From the NCBI GenBank assembly GCA_902619595.1, contig CACNFE010000004.1, positions 21,483 to 85,482 of the forward strand: DNA of 64,000 bases, read 5' to 3'. Made by a program: the position numbers and the translations under genes. The stretch comes from an uncultured Pelagibacteraceae bacterium. GTDB taxonomy: Bacteria > Pseudomonadota > Alphaproteobacteria > Pelagibacterales > Pelagibacteraceae. The notes beneath the pieces were generated by a model that worked only from the letters and a program-made list of their open reading frames with translations, was not told the origin of the DNA and searched no databases. Each line of letters begins with the position of its first letter. The stretch's first letter is position 1. Positions 57,449 through 64,000 of this stretch are shown here, piece by piece.

Positions 57449-58380
57449 ATTGGATAACTCGTATAAAAAAAATTGGTGAGAATATTAAACGTAATATTCA
57501 AAAAAAATTTCCAACTAAGAAAGAACAGGCAGAGTCTAACTGGATTTCTTGTTGTTCAGGCCCAGTATTAAAATCTGAAATATTTAATGATGAACAATTA
57601 AATACTTGTCCTAAATGTCTTAAACATTATCCATTCTCCCCCATTGAGCGCTTTAGTCATTTTTTTGGGAAAAATAATTATCAAATTATTAATACACCAT
57701 CACCACCAGATGATATGTTAGATTTTCCTGGTTATAAAGAAAAGCTTGCACGTGGAAGAAAATTAACTGGCCATCACTGTGCTGTTGTTGTGGCCAAAGG
57801 TACAATTGAAGGTATTGATATTGTTTCATTTGCAATAGACTCAAGATTTAATGGAGGTTCAATAAATTCAGCAGCTGGCGAGGCGATTGTAAGCGCGTAT
57901 CAAAAAGCCATCGATGACTCAGCAGCTGTTGTAGCGTGGTGTGAAGGCGGAGGGCAAGCCATGCAGGAGTCGGCCATAAGTTTACATTTTATGGTAAAAA
58001 CAGTTTTAGCAGCAAATACATTTAAAAAAAATAGTGGTATGCCTTTAATAAACGTTTATACCAATAAGTGTTATGGTGGTATAACAGCTTCGTTTGCCGG
58101 ACCAAGTATAGCTGACATTACATTTGCAGAACCCTCTTTAGTTGGTTTTGCAGGACAAGCAATAGTAAAAAATCAAACTCGTGAAAATTTACCTGAGGGA
58201 TTTCAATCAAGTAGTACACTTTTAGAGAAAGGAATGTGCGATGGTGTCTATCATAGAAAAGAAATTAACGATAAAATTAAAAGTGTAATTAAGTTATTGC
58301 TTAATAAAAACACTGAAGTAAATTCATTGAAATATGACCAAACTTCAGAAGTTAATATCCAAACTAGAGAAGCATCATAA
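57445..58380 (+). CDS. accD: Acetyl-CoA carboxylase carboxyltransferase beta subunit homologue, divergent
   Basis: 311 aa crotonase-fold carboxyltransferase. The zinc ribbon is 'WISCCSGPVLKS' plus 'NTCPKCLKHY': the usual C-x2-C first pair is altered to CC, so one expected ligand is out of place. 'SASGGARMQE' is 'WCEGGGQAMQES' and 'GGSMGSVVG' is 'GGSINSAAG', while 'EPSLVGFAGQAIVKNQTREN' and 'LPEGFQ' are conserved. It may have lost or changed malonyl-CoA synthesis. It overlaps folC by 47 bp. Confidence 0.8.
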   Translation: MNWITRIKKIGENIKRNIQKKFPTKKEQAESNWISCCSGPVLKSEIFNDEQLNTCPKCLKHYPFSPIERFSHFFGKNNYQIINTPSPPDDMLDFPGYKEKLARGRKLTGHHCAVVVAKGTIEGIDIVSFAIDSRFNGGSINSAAGEAIVSAYQKAIDDSAAVVAWCEGGGQAMQESAISLHFMVKTVLAANTFKKNSGMPLINVYTNKCYGGITASFAGPSIADITFAEPSLVGFAGQAIVKNQTRENLPEGFQSSSTLLEKGMCDGVYHRKEINDKIKSVIKLLLNKNTEVNSLKYDQTSEVNIQTREAS

Positions 58381-59602
58381 GCGTAAAATAGATTTATCCT
58401 TAGATAGAACTTTTAATTTACTTAATAAACTGGGTAATCCACAAAATAAACTTAATAACGTAATAACAGTTGTTGGCACAAATGCAAAAGCAAGCATGTG
58501 TTATAGTCTTAAATCAATATTAAACCAGGCAGGATATAAGTGTAACTTATATACCTCACCACATTTACAGTCACTTTCTGAAAGATTTGTTTTTAATGAT
58601 ACTGAAATAGCTGAAGAGGACTTAATAAATTTATTAAATGATATTGAAAGATTTCTAGGAGCAGAAAATGCTAGTGTTTTTGAGATACTGACATGTGGAT
58701 TTTTAAAATATGCAGAAAGCTTCAAAAATAATATCAATATTATTGAGGCTGGTTTATTTCATCAATTTGATAGTACAAACGTTTTCAAAGAAAATCTTTT
58801 TTCCATGATAGGCTATATTGGCCTTGACCATACCCAGTGGATTCAAAATAAAACTATTGATGGAATCATACATGAAAAAACTACAAAATTATTAAATTCA
58901 AACATTTTTGTAAATAAGCAAGAAACAACTGAAATAGCAAATAAGATTAAAAAAGCATTAGATAATAATTTGTCAAAAAAATATTTTTTTAAAGAGGATT
59001 TTAATATATCAAGAAATGAAAATAATTTTATACACTATCAAGATGACTTAGGGGAAATTTTACTACCTGAGCCAAATATCCTTGGTGAACATCAGTTAGG
59101 AAATATTAGCACTTCTATAGCTGCAACAAGAAAAATTTTTCAAATTAAAGATGAATACATTAAACTTGGTGTTAAAAATATTAAACTAAGGGGTCGTCTT
59201 GAAGAGCTTAAAGAGGGTAAATTAAAAAAAGTAATAGGTAAAAATAAAATATTTTGTGACGGAGGTCATAACCTTGGCGCAAGTAGATCATTAGCTTCAT
59301 GGATAAAACAACAAAATCAAGAAGTTCATGTTGTAGTTGGGATGATGAAAGATAAATCCCATAAAGAATTTATTAATCATTTAGTCAATTTTGCAAAATC
59401 TATAACATTAATAGATATCCCTAACCAAGAAGGTTCAATTTCCAAAGAAGAATTTAAGAAAAAATTAGGTGATTTAGGAGATAAAATATTATTATCAAAT
59501 GATATAAAAGAAGTTTTAATTAAATTATCTAAAAGAAAAGATTCTATTTGTTTAATTACTGGCTCTCTTTATTTAATTGGTGAAATATATAATTTAAATT
59601 AA
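58334..59602 (+). CDS. folC: Folylpolyglutamate/dihydrofolate synthase homologue, divergent
   Basis: 422 aa Mur-ligase-fold protein. 'KRKIDLSLDRTFNLLNKLGN' and 'DGGHNLGASRSLASWI' are FolC-like. The ATP loop, normally 'GTNGKGS', is 'VVGTNAKASMCY' and 'GLGGRLDATN' reads 'GLFHQFDSTN'. The lysine of the loop is kept. Reduced or altered activity is possible. Start within accD (47 bp overlap) chosen because the first residues match the family. Shares 4 bp with trxA, tail to tail. Confidence 0.8.
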   Translation: MTKLQKLISKLEKHHKRKIDLSLDRTFNLLNKLGNPQNKLNNVITVVGTNAKASMCYSLKSILNQAGYKCNLYTSPHLQSLSERFVFNDTEIAEEDLINLLNDIERFLGAENASVFEILTCGFLKYAESFKNNINIIEAGLFHQFDSTNVFKENLFSMIGYIGLDHTQWIQNKTIDGIIHEKTTKLLNSNIFVNKQETTEIANKIKKALDNNLSKKYFFKEDFNISRNENNFIHYQDDLGEILLPEPNILGEHQLGNISTSIAATRKIFQIKDEYIKLGVKNIKLRGRLEELKEGKLKKVIGKNKIFCDGGHNLGASRSLASWIKQQNQEVHVVVGMMKDKSHKEFINHLVNFAKSITLIDIPNQEGSISKEEFKKKLGDLGDKILLSNDIKEVLIKLSKRKDSICLITGSLYLIGEIYNLN

Positions 59603-59916
59603 AGATTTTCTTTTAAAAAATCTCTCATTTGTTGCTCGGGAAGTCCGCCAACTTTTCTCGCTACCTCTACACCTTTTTTGTAGACTACAACAGTAGGCAC
59701 TCCTCTTACGGCTGCTGCGCTTGCAGAATTAATCGCTTTTTCATCGATATCAGCATAATAAAAATTTGCTTTTTCTTTAAATTCATCGGAAAGTTTTTCC
59801 ATTATTGGCTTTAAAACTTTACAAGGGCCACACCATGAAGCAGAAAATTGTAAAATTGAAACCTCTTCATTTTTTAACTTACTGTCAAAATCTGAATCAA
59901 CGAAATCTTTAAGCAT
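59599..59916 (-). CDS. trxA: Thioredoxin
   Basis: 105 aa. Active site 'SASWCGPCKVLKP' with the normal CGPC, and the cis-proline segment 'VRGVPTVVVYKKG'. A cytoplasmic protein reductant. It follows folC as in other alphaproteobacteria, but on the opposite strand. Confidence 0.95.
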   Translation of the reverse strand: MLKDFVDSDFDSKLKNEEVSILQFSASWCGPCKVLKPIMEKLSDEFKEKANFYYADIDEKAINSASAAAVRGVPTVVVYKKGVEVARKVGGLPEQQMRDFLKENL

Positions 59917-59950
59917 TCAAACTATTTAATAATTATATTTTTAAAGTCAA

Positions 59951-61381
59951 CTATGTATTTTCGTATTTTTTTTGGATAGACATAACAAAATCATTAAATT
60001 GATCTAAAAATTTTAGTTTATCCTCATCATTTTCCTCGGAATACTTATTTCTTAAATTATCAATTTCAAAATAACATTCTTTGACTGTCCACCATTTTTC
60101 TTTTTTTTCACTTAATATTCTTCTTGCAATTTCACTTTTTATTTTTTGATACATGTCTTTTGGTAACACCTCTGGCGCCTCCTGATAAATTATTTTCTTT
60201 CCAAAACCTATAAGTCTTTCATCCTCAAATTTATCTAGTAATTTAAGTTTTTCCTTCCATGGTGCTGCATGCCATGATGGAAACAAAGCTGTATCTTTGT
60301 TCGAGGTAAATTTTTTATATATACTTTCCTCTGCATAAATATCTTCTTGAGATTTTGACTGTTCTTTTTCCTCTGCTATTTCCCTTAAAGCTGTAAGAAT
60401 TTTTTTTGAAAAATTTTCATTTTCTCTTACTAAATTTGCACGTTGTTTAATCAAACTTGGATCCATAGCATTATATGGTTCAGCTTTCATTCCATATTCT
60501 GCACCAAGTATAATTGGAGCTTTATTTGATCTAATTGTTCTTAAAAATTTTGGAGTTTTCTTCATTTCAGACTTGAGGTCATTAATTGACATATTTAGTA
60601 ACGGCTCAACATCAACTCTTAAATCTACTGCTTGTCCCCACTGATATACTGGATGAATACAATGATTTGGATGCAAAGGTGCGCAAAGGTATAATCTCGA
60701 CTTACCATAAAAGTATTCATTTAAAGTTATAACACTCTCTTTTTTAAATAATGTTTCAGTATCAGACTTATTCGCAGTTTTTAAAAAATTATCCCAAGTA
60801 TTTGGTTGTCTTTTTTTAATTAAATTTAAAACTTTACATGTAAGTTGAGAATCAATGAGTGCACTGTGGGCATCGCTTGAATCAAACCCATTCATTCGGC
60901 TTAAAGATTCTAGTTTAAAAACTGGGTTATTTTTCTCATTAATTTCAGTTTCTAATACCTCTGGATCAACCGCATAAGCGCCTCTAGCAATATTAAGTCC
61001 ATCATGTCTTTTATTAGGACTTGCATTAGTTATATATGGGTATCTTATTCCTTTAAAAAATTCTTTTCTTATCATCTCATCATCAAATCCTATATTTGAC
61101 CATCCTAAAAAGATTGCAGGACTCCATTTTTTAAATATTTTTTCTATTTCACCAAGCATTTGGTAATGACTTAAGTTAACTTTAGTTAATTGATCAATGC
61201 TCGTTTTGTTTACTATAAGGGCCATTGCTTGAGGAATTTCACCTTCTGGTAATCGACATCTTAAATTAAATCGATCTTTTTCCTTAAAATTTTCATCGAC
61301 CAATACACCACCAATTTCAATAATGCTTCCGAAGTCCGTGTTGGCGCTCGAGCTTTCTATGTCCCAAATAGCTAAATTCAT
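59951..61381 (-). CDS. sbcB: Exodeoxyribonuclease I (DEDDh exonuclease)
   Basis: 476 aa. DEDDh residues: Asp and Glu in 'LAIWDIESSSANTDFGSIIE', the second-motif 'GWSNIGFDDEMIRKEFF', and His/Asp in 'SDAHSALIDSQLTCKVL'. SH3-like and C-terminal ExoI regions follow ('PLHPNHCIHPVYQW'). The ssDNA 3'-5' exonuclease takes part in recombination and mismatch repair. It is slightly divergent from E. coli ExoI (DIESS for DYETF). Confidence 0.88.
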   Translation of the reverse strand: MNLAIWDIESSSANTDFGSIIEIGGVLVDENFKEKDRFNLRCRLPEGEIPQAMALIVNKTSIDQLTKVNLSHYQMLGEIEKIFKKWSPAIFLGWSNIGFDDEMIRKEFFKGIRYPYITNASPNKRHDGLNIARGAYAVDPEVLETEINEKNNPVFKLESLSRMNGFDSSDAHSALIDSQLTCKVLNLIKKRQPNTWDNFLKTANKSDTETLFKKESVITLNEYFYGKSRLYLCAPLHPNHCIHPVYQWGQAVDLRVDVEPLLNMSINDLKSEMKKTPKFLRTIRSNKAPIILGAEYGMKAEPYNAMDPSLIKQRANLVRENENFSKKILTALREIAEEKEQSKSQEDIYAEESIYKKFTSNKDTALFPSWHAAPWKEKLKLLDKFEDERLIGFGKKIIYQEAPEVLPKDMYQKIKSEIARRILSEKKEKWWTVKECYFEIDNLRNKYSEENDEDKLKFLDQFNDFVMSIQKKYENT

Positions 61382-61495
61382 ATTTTTTAAATTGTATAGC
61401 TATGTTTTGATTTTGGCTTTATAGGTTTAACCATCTGCATCTAAACAAGTAGCTATTAGTTAACTATATTTCTTTTAATATTTGAACGATCAAAG

Positions 61496-62182
61496 TCAAG
61501 TCATATTATTTATTTCATAAAATTTTTTGACTCTTCCTAAGAATAAATTTTGATACATTTCTAATTCAGCTCCTTCTATTTTAAATTCTTGAAATAAGTT
61601 ATCCACAGTACATAATAGTATTATTCCAGCTTTCATTTTTGTTCCATGAACAACGTCGTGGGCTAAAGTATATGCTCCAAGTTGTAAAAAATAATCTTGA
61701 ATATAATCTGATTTTTTTGGTCGATTTGACTGTTTAAAATCAATCAAAACATCATGGCCTTGATATTTACAAATTAAATCAGCAGTGCCAGCGTACTTTT
61801 CTGGATAATATAATGTTTCTTCCATTCCATAGATTTCATCTATTTTTCCCTTTATTCCCTTTTCAATGATTTCTTTAGCCATATTTTTGTATTGCTCATT
61901 GCTCTCGAAAAAACTTTCGTTTACTCTTCCTCGTAAATAATCCTCAATATAACTATGCATGGAAGAGCCTCTACTACTAGCCTCGGTTTTTATTCTATTT
62001 GCTTCTTTATAGCCCACTCTTTGCTTCCATAATTCGAGTGATGCTTTATCCTCCTCAGATTTAGTAACACTTAAAATAGCCGTAACACTTGGAAGTTTTT
62101 GATCTCGAAATATGTATTTTCTTAGTCCATCCTCATTCGATCTAGAATATTTTGGATAAATATATTTATTATTCCATTTCAT
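61496..62182 (-). CDS. PD-(D/E)XK nuclease, MGME1/phage-exonuclease-like
   Basis: 228 aa. The nuclease core has 'KYAGTADLICKYQGHDVLID' then 'FKQSNRPKKSDYIQDYFLQL' (D...DxK, with Q at the following helix), as in RecB-type nucleases. N-terminal 'YIFRDQKLPSVTAILSVTKS' and 'ASSRGSSMHSYIEDYL' recall the mitochondrial MGME1 exonuclease and stand-alone phage exonucleases. It lies between sbcB and rmuC, all three DNA-processing. No helicase part is attached. Confidence 0.82.
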   Translation of the reverse strand: MKWNNKYIYPKYSRSNEDGLRKYIFRDQKLPSVTAILSVTKSEEDKASLELWKQRVGYKEANRIKTEASSRGSSMHSYIEDYLRGRVNESFFESNEQYKNMAKEIIEKGIKGKIDEIYGMEETLYYPEKYAGTADLICKYQGHDVLIDFKQSNRPKKSDYIQDYFLQLGAYTLAHDVVHGTKMKAGIILLCTVDNLFQEFKIEGAELEMYQNLFLGRVKKFYEINNMT

Positions 62183-62195
62183 CCTTAATATTTTA

Positions 62196-63251
62196 TCAGG
62201 ATACTTTTCTTTTATCTATTTGCCCGTATGCACTTACTGGTGATGGTGAGTCTGGATCTGGATCATCTTCATCTTCTTTATTTTTTATATGCTCTAATGA
62301 TCTAAAAATTGATCTTGCATCTTTTCCAAAACTATCAACAACAGACATGGCTTCCTCTAATTTTTTTCTTAATAAAAAAACATTATCAAAATGCTTTGAA
62401 AATCGTGTTGAAATAGTATTAAGATCATTAAAAATTTGTGTAGCATTTTTCTGGATTTTAAGACTTGTAAAGCCTAAATGAAAAGACTGGATTAGTGCAC
62501 AGATAGTATTAGGCCCTGCAATAGTCACTTTATATTTCTTTCTTAGTTCTTCAATTAATAGTTCTTTTGTTTTAGGATCTCTATAACTTACCAGTTCGGC
62601 ATATAAACCTTCTGTGGGCACAAAAATGATTGCAAAATCACATGTTATGGGAGGATTAATATATTTTTGATTAACAGCTTTCGATTTAATTCTAAATGCT
62701 GATGCAAGCTCGTGTCTAGCAGATGCAAGAGCCTCTTTATCTTTATTTTGGAAAGCTTCATCAACTGCTTTATATTTTTCAATTGGCCAATGACTATCTA
62801 TAGGACAGAGGACATCATTCTGGAGTTTCACTGCAAACTCTACTAAATCTCTTGTTTCATCAGGTTTCATTTTTGCGTTAGCTATATATTGAGATGCTGG
62901 TAGTAAGTCTTGCAGTAATGTTGCTAAGCTAAATTCACTCAACCCACCATACTGCTTTACGCCAGCAAGAATTCTGCTGAAATTATTTTGACTTGTTTGA
63001 ATTTCCTGAACCTGTTTATTAAAAGATGCTACTTTCTCATCAACACGAGACAAGGTTCCAGTCATGTCTTTGGAAACTTCTAAGCTCATTTTGGTAAAGG
63101 ATTGGTTTATAGATTCTTTTAATCCGTCAAAATCATTTTTAATCTTATCTAACTCATTTTCATCATTTTTTGGCTCTTTCTTGACCCTAATAAAAAAAAT
63201 AATATTAAGAATTAAAACAGCTAAAACTAAAATTATTAACAAACTATCCAT
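62196..63251 (-). CDS. rmuC: DNA recombination protein RmuC family
   Basis: About 350 aa. An N-terminal membrane helix ('SLLIILVLAVLILNIIFFI') and coiled coil precede the RmuC domain with 'VEFAVKLQNDVLCPIDSHWP' and 'TIAGPNTICALIQSFHLGF'. RmuC limits inversion of short repeats in E. coli by an unclear mechanism. The track starts at 63269; I prefer the ATG at 63251, though neither has a ribosome-binding site. Ends 13 bp before the PD-(D/E)XK gene. Confidence 0.88.
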   Translation of the reverse strand: MDSLLIILVLAVLILNIIFFIRVKKEPKNDENELDKIKNDFDGLKESINQSFTKMSLEVSKDMTGTLSRVDEKVASFNKQVQEIQTSQNNFSRILAGVKQYGGLSEFSLATLLQDLLPASQYIANAKMKPDETRDLVEFAVKLQNDVLCPIDSHWPIEKYKAVDEAFQNKDKEALASARHELASAFRIKSKAVNQKYINPPITCDFAIIFVPTEGLYAELVSYRDPKTKELLIEELRKKYKVTIAGPNTICALIQSFHLGFTSLKIQKNATQIFNDLNTISTRFSKHFDNVFLLRKKLEEAMSVVDSFGKDARSIFRSLEHIKNKEDEDDPDPDSPSPVSAYGQIDKRKVS

Positions 63252-63287
63252 GATTCGTAGGATATACATGTATGATGTAAAATCAAC

Positions 63288-63968
63288 TTATCTCGATAGT
63301 TTTTTTACGATTTTTTTCACATCTTTTAAATTTTGAAATTTCTTAGATGTAAAAAGACATGCAGAGGAATTCAAAATTACTTCAACAATTTTTAAATTAT
63401 TTTGACGTAAAGTTTCACCTGTTGAACTAAGGTCAACAATGAGATCGGATTTTCCAATTATATGTGAGCTTTCTGTTGCGCCAAGGGATGAAATAAGTTC
63501 ATATTGAGTAATGCCTCTATCATTAAACCAATCTCTACTTAAGTTCTTAAATTTAGTTGCAACTCTCATAAGTCTTTTCTTTTTTTTATAAAATTCAAAA
63601 GATATTTCCTCTAAATCTGCAGAGTTTACACAATCAATCCAAGCAGTTGGAACTGCGACTACAAGATTTGATTTTCCCCATTCAAATTCTTTTACTAATG
63701 ATACTTTAGATTGTATACTCGGTTCACTTTCACGCCATAAATCTTTTCCACTGATACCAATTGCACAAATACCTTTTCCCAGGGCTTCTATAATTTCAGT
63801 TGCATTCATGTACATCACTCGCACAGTTGGGAAACCTTTGATTGAACCAATTAATGATCTTTCTGATTTTGAGATAATTTTCAGACCATTTTTTTTAAAA
63901 ACTTTTTCTGCCTGATCTTTTAGACGTCCTTTAGACAAAGTAGCGATATTAATTATCTCATTTTTCAT
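63288..63968 (-). CDS. hisG: ATP phosphoribosyltransferase, short form
   Basis: First enzyme of histidine synthesis (226 aa). 'IATLSKGRLKDQAEKVFKKN' and 'DLIVDLSSTGETLRQNNLKI' are the substrate-binding hallmarks. At 226 aa it lacks the C-terminal regulatory domain, so it is the short type that needs a HisZ partner. The preceding gene overlaps its ATG by 3 bp. Confidence 0.93.
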   Translation of the reverse strand: MKNEIINIATLSKGRLKDQAEKVFKKNGLKIISKSERSLIGSIKGFPTVRVMYMNATEIIEALGKGICAIGISGKDLWRESEPSIQSKVSLVKEFEWGKSNLVVAVPTAWIDCVNSADLEEISFEFYKKKKRLMRVATKFKNLSRDWFNDRGITQYELISSLGATESSHIIGKSDLIVDLSSTGETLRQNNLKIVEVILNSSACLFTSKKFQNLKDVKKIVKKLSR

Positions 63969-64000
63969 AACAAACTCATATCAATAGCTGCACCAACTGC
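63965..64000 (-). CDS. C-terminal end of the gene upstream of hisG (possibly hisZ)
   Basis: An in-frame 11-codon tail ending 'AVGAAIDMSLL' and a TGA that overlaps the hisG ATG (ATGA). The rest lies right of the window. Because hisG is the short type, hisZ would be the natural neighbour, but the visible tail is too short to identify. Confidence 0.4.
   Translation of the reverse strand, partial: AVGAAIDMSLL

Noticed and set aside
61382-61495. 114-bp gap between the PD-(D/E)XK gene and sbcB as a possible tRNA or small RNA
   Set aside because: No cloverleaf, strong hairpin or T run could be drawn; probably just a promoter region.

Overview
The window looks like chromosome of a SAR11-type alphaproteobacterium (Pelagibacterales). 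Nothing here is a marker gene for that call; it rests on very AT-rich coding sequence, Lys/Asn/Ile-rich proteins, neighbouring genes that mostly overlap by 1-14 bp or sit a few bp apart, a split alphaproteobacterial F0 operon with both b and b' subunits, and a retinal-biosynthesis operon. No rRNA, tRNA, CRISPR array, IS element or prophage was seen.

Layout. 1-3.7 kb: 3' end of smc, then atpI-atpB-atpE-atpF'-atpF (F0 part of ATP synthase). 3.8-10.4 kb (+): crtI-crtB-crtY-blh-ispH-thrB-rnhA, giving phytoene to retinal plus the last step of IPP/DMAPP synthesis; crtE and the rhodopsin itself are not in the window. 10.4-17.8 kb (-): ctaC-ctaD-ctaB-small membrane ORF-ctaG-ctaE-SURF1-thrC-peroxiredoxin, i.e. 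aa3-type cytochrome oxidase and its assembly factors with threonine synthase downstream. 17.8-22.1 kb: rsmE, a haloacid dehalogenase-like gene, and a CDGSH/DoxX/pirin/quinone-oxidoreductase redox run. 22.2-27.8 kb (+): ubiA and a lipid A/Kdo block (msbA-waaA-lpxK-lpxL). 27.8-36.3 kb: purD, rsmD, pgi, a DUF3035-type lipoprotein, lspA, ileS, ribF, HAD phosphatase. 36.3-38.4 kb: groES-groEL behind a heat-shock-type promoter. 38.4-41.2 kb: small accessory patch (MORN-repeat protein, small membrane proteins, DUF805) whose left part is bracketed by two copies of the groEL 3' end and terminator. 41.2-48.9 kb: methyltransferases, YczE-like membrane protein, unknowns, cfa, a DHDPS-family lyase, a heptosyltransferase-like GT9, a membrane DnaJ. 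49-53.9 kb: oligopeptidase B, hsp20 (heat-shock promoter plus ROSE-like RNA thermometer), lipoprotein, purine permease with a phosphoribosyltransferase. 53.9-59.6 kb: GT17 and a trpF-trpB-trpA-accD-folC run. 59.6-64 kb (-): trxA, exonuclease I, PD-(D/E)XK nuclease, rmuC, hisG and the tail of the gene before it.

Most notable. (1) The trpF-trpB-trpA-accD-folC run has the order familiar from other alphaproteobacteria, but all five proteins carry substitutions in hallmark motifs, including paired loss of the residues equivalent to the alphaAsp56-betaLys167 inter-subunit salt bridge of Salmonella tryptophan synthase. It may be a repurposed or strongly drifted operon. (2) The hsp20 leader folds on paper into two hairpins, the second a textbook ROSE element covering the Shine-Dalgarno. 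(3) About 100 bp of groEL 3' end plus terminator is duplicated 1,839 bp downstream, enclosing the MORN gene and two small ORFs. All functional statements are motif-based reading by eye; no search or fold was run.
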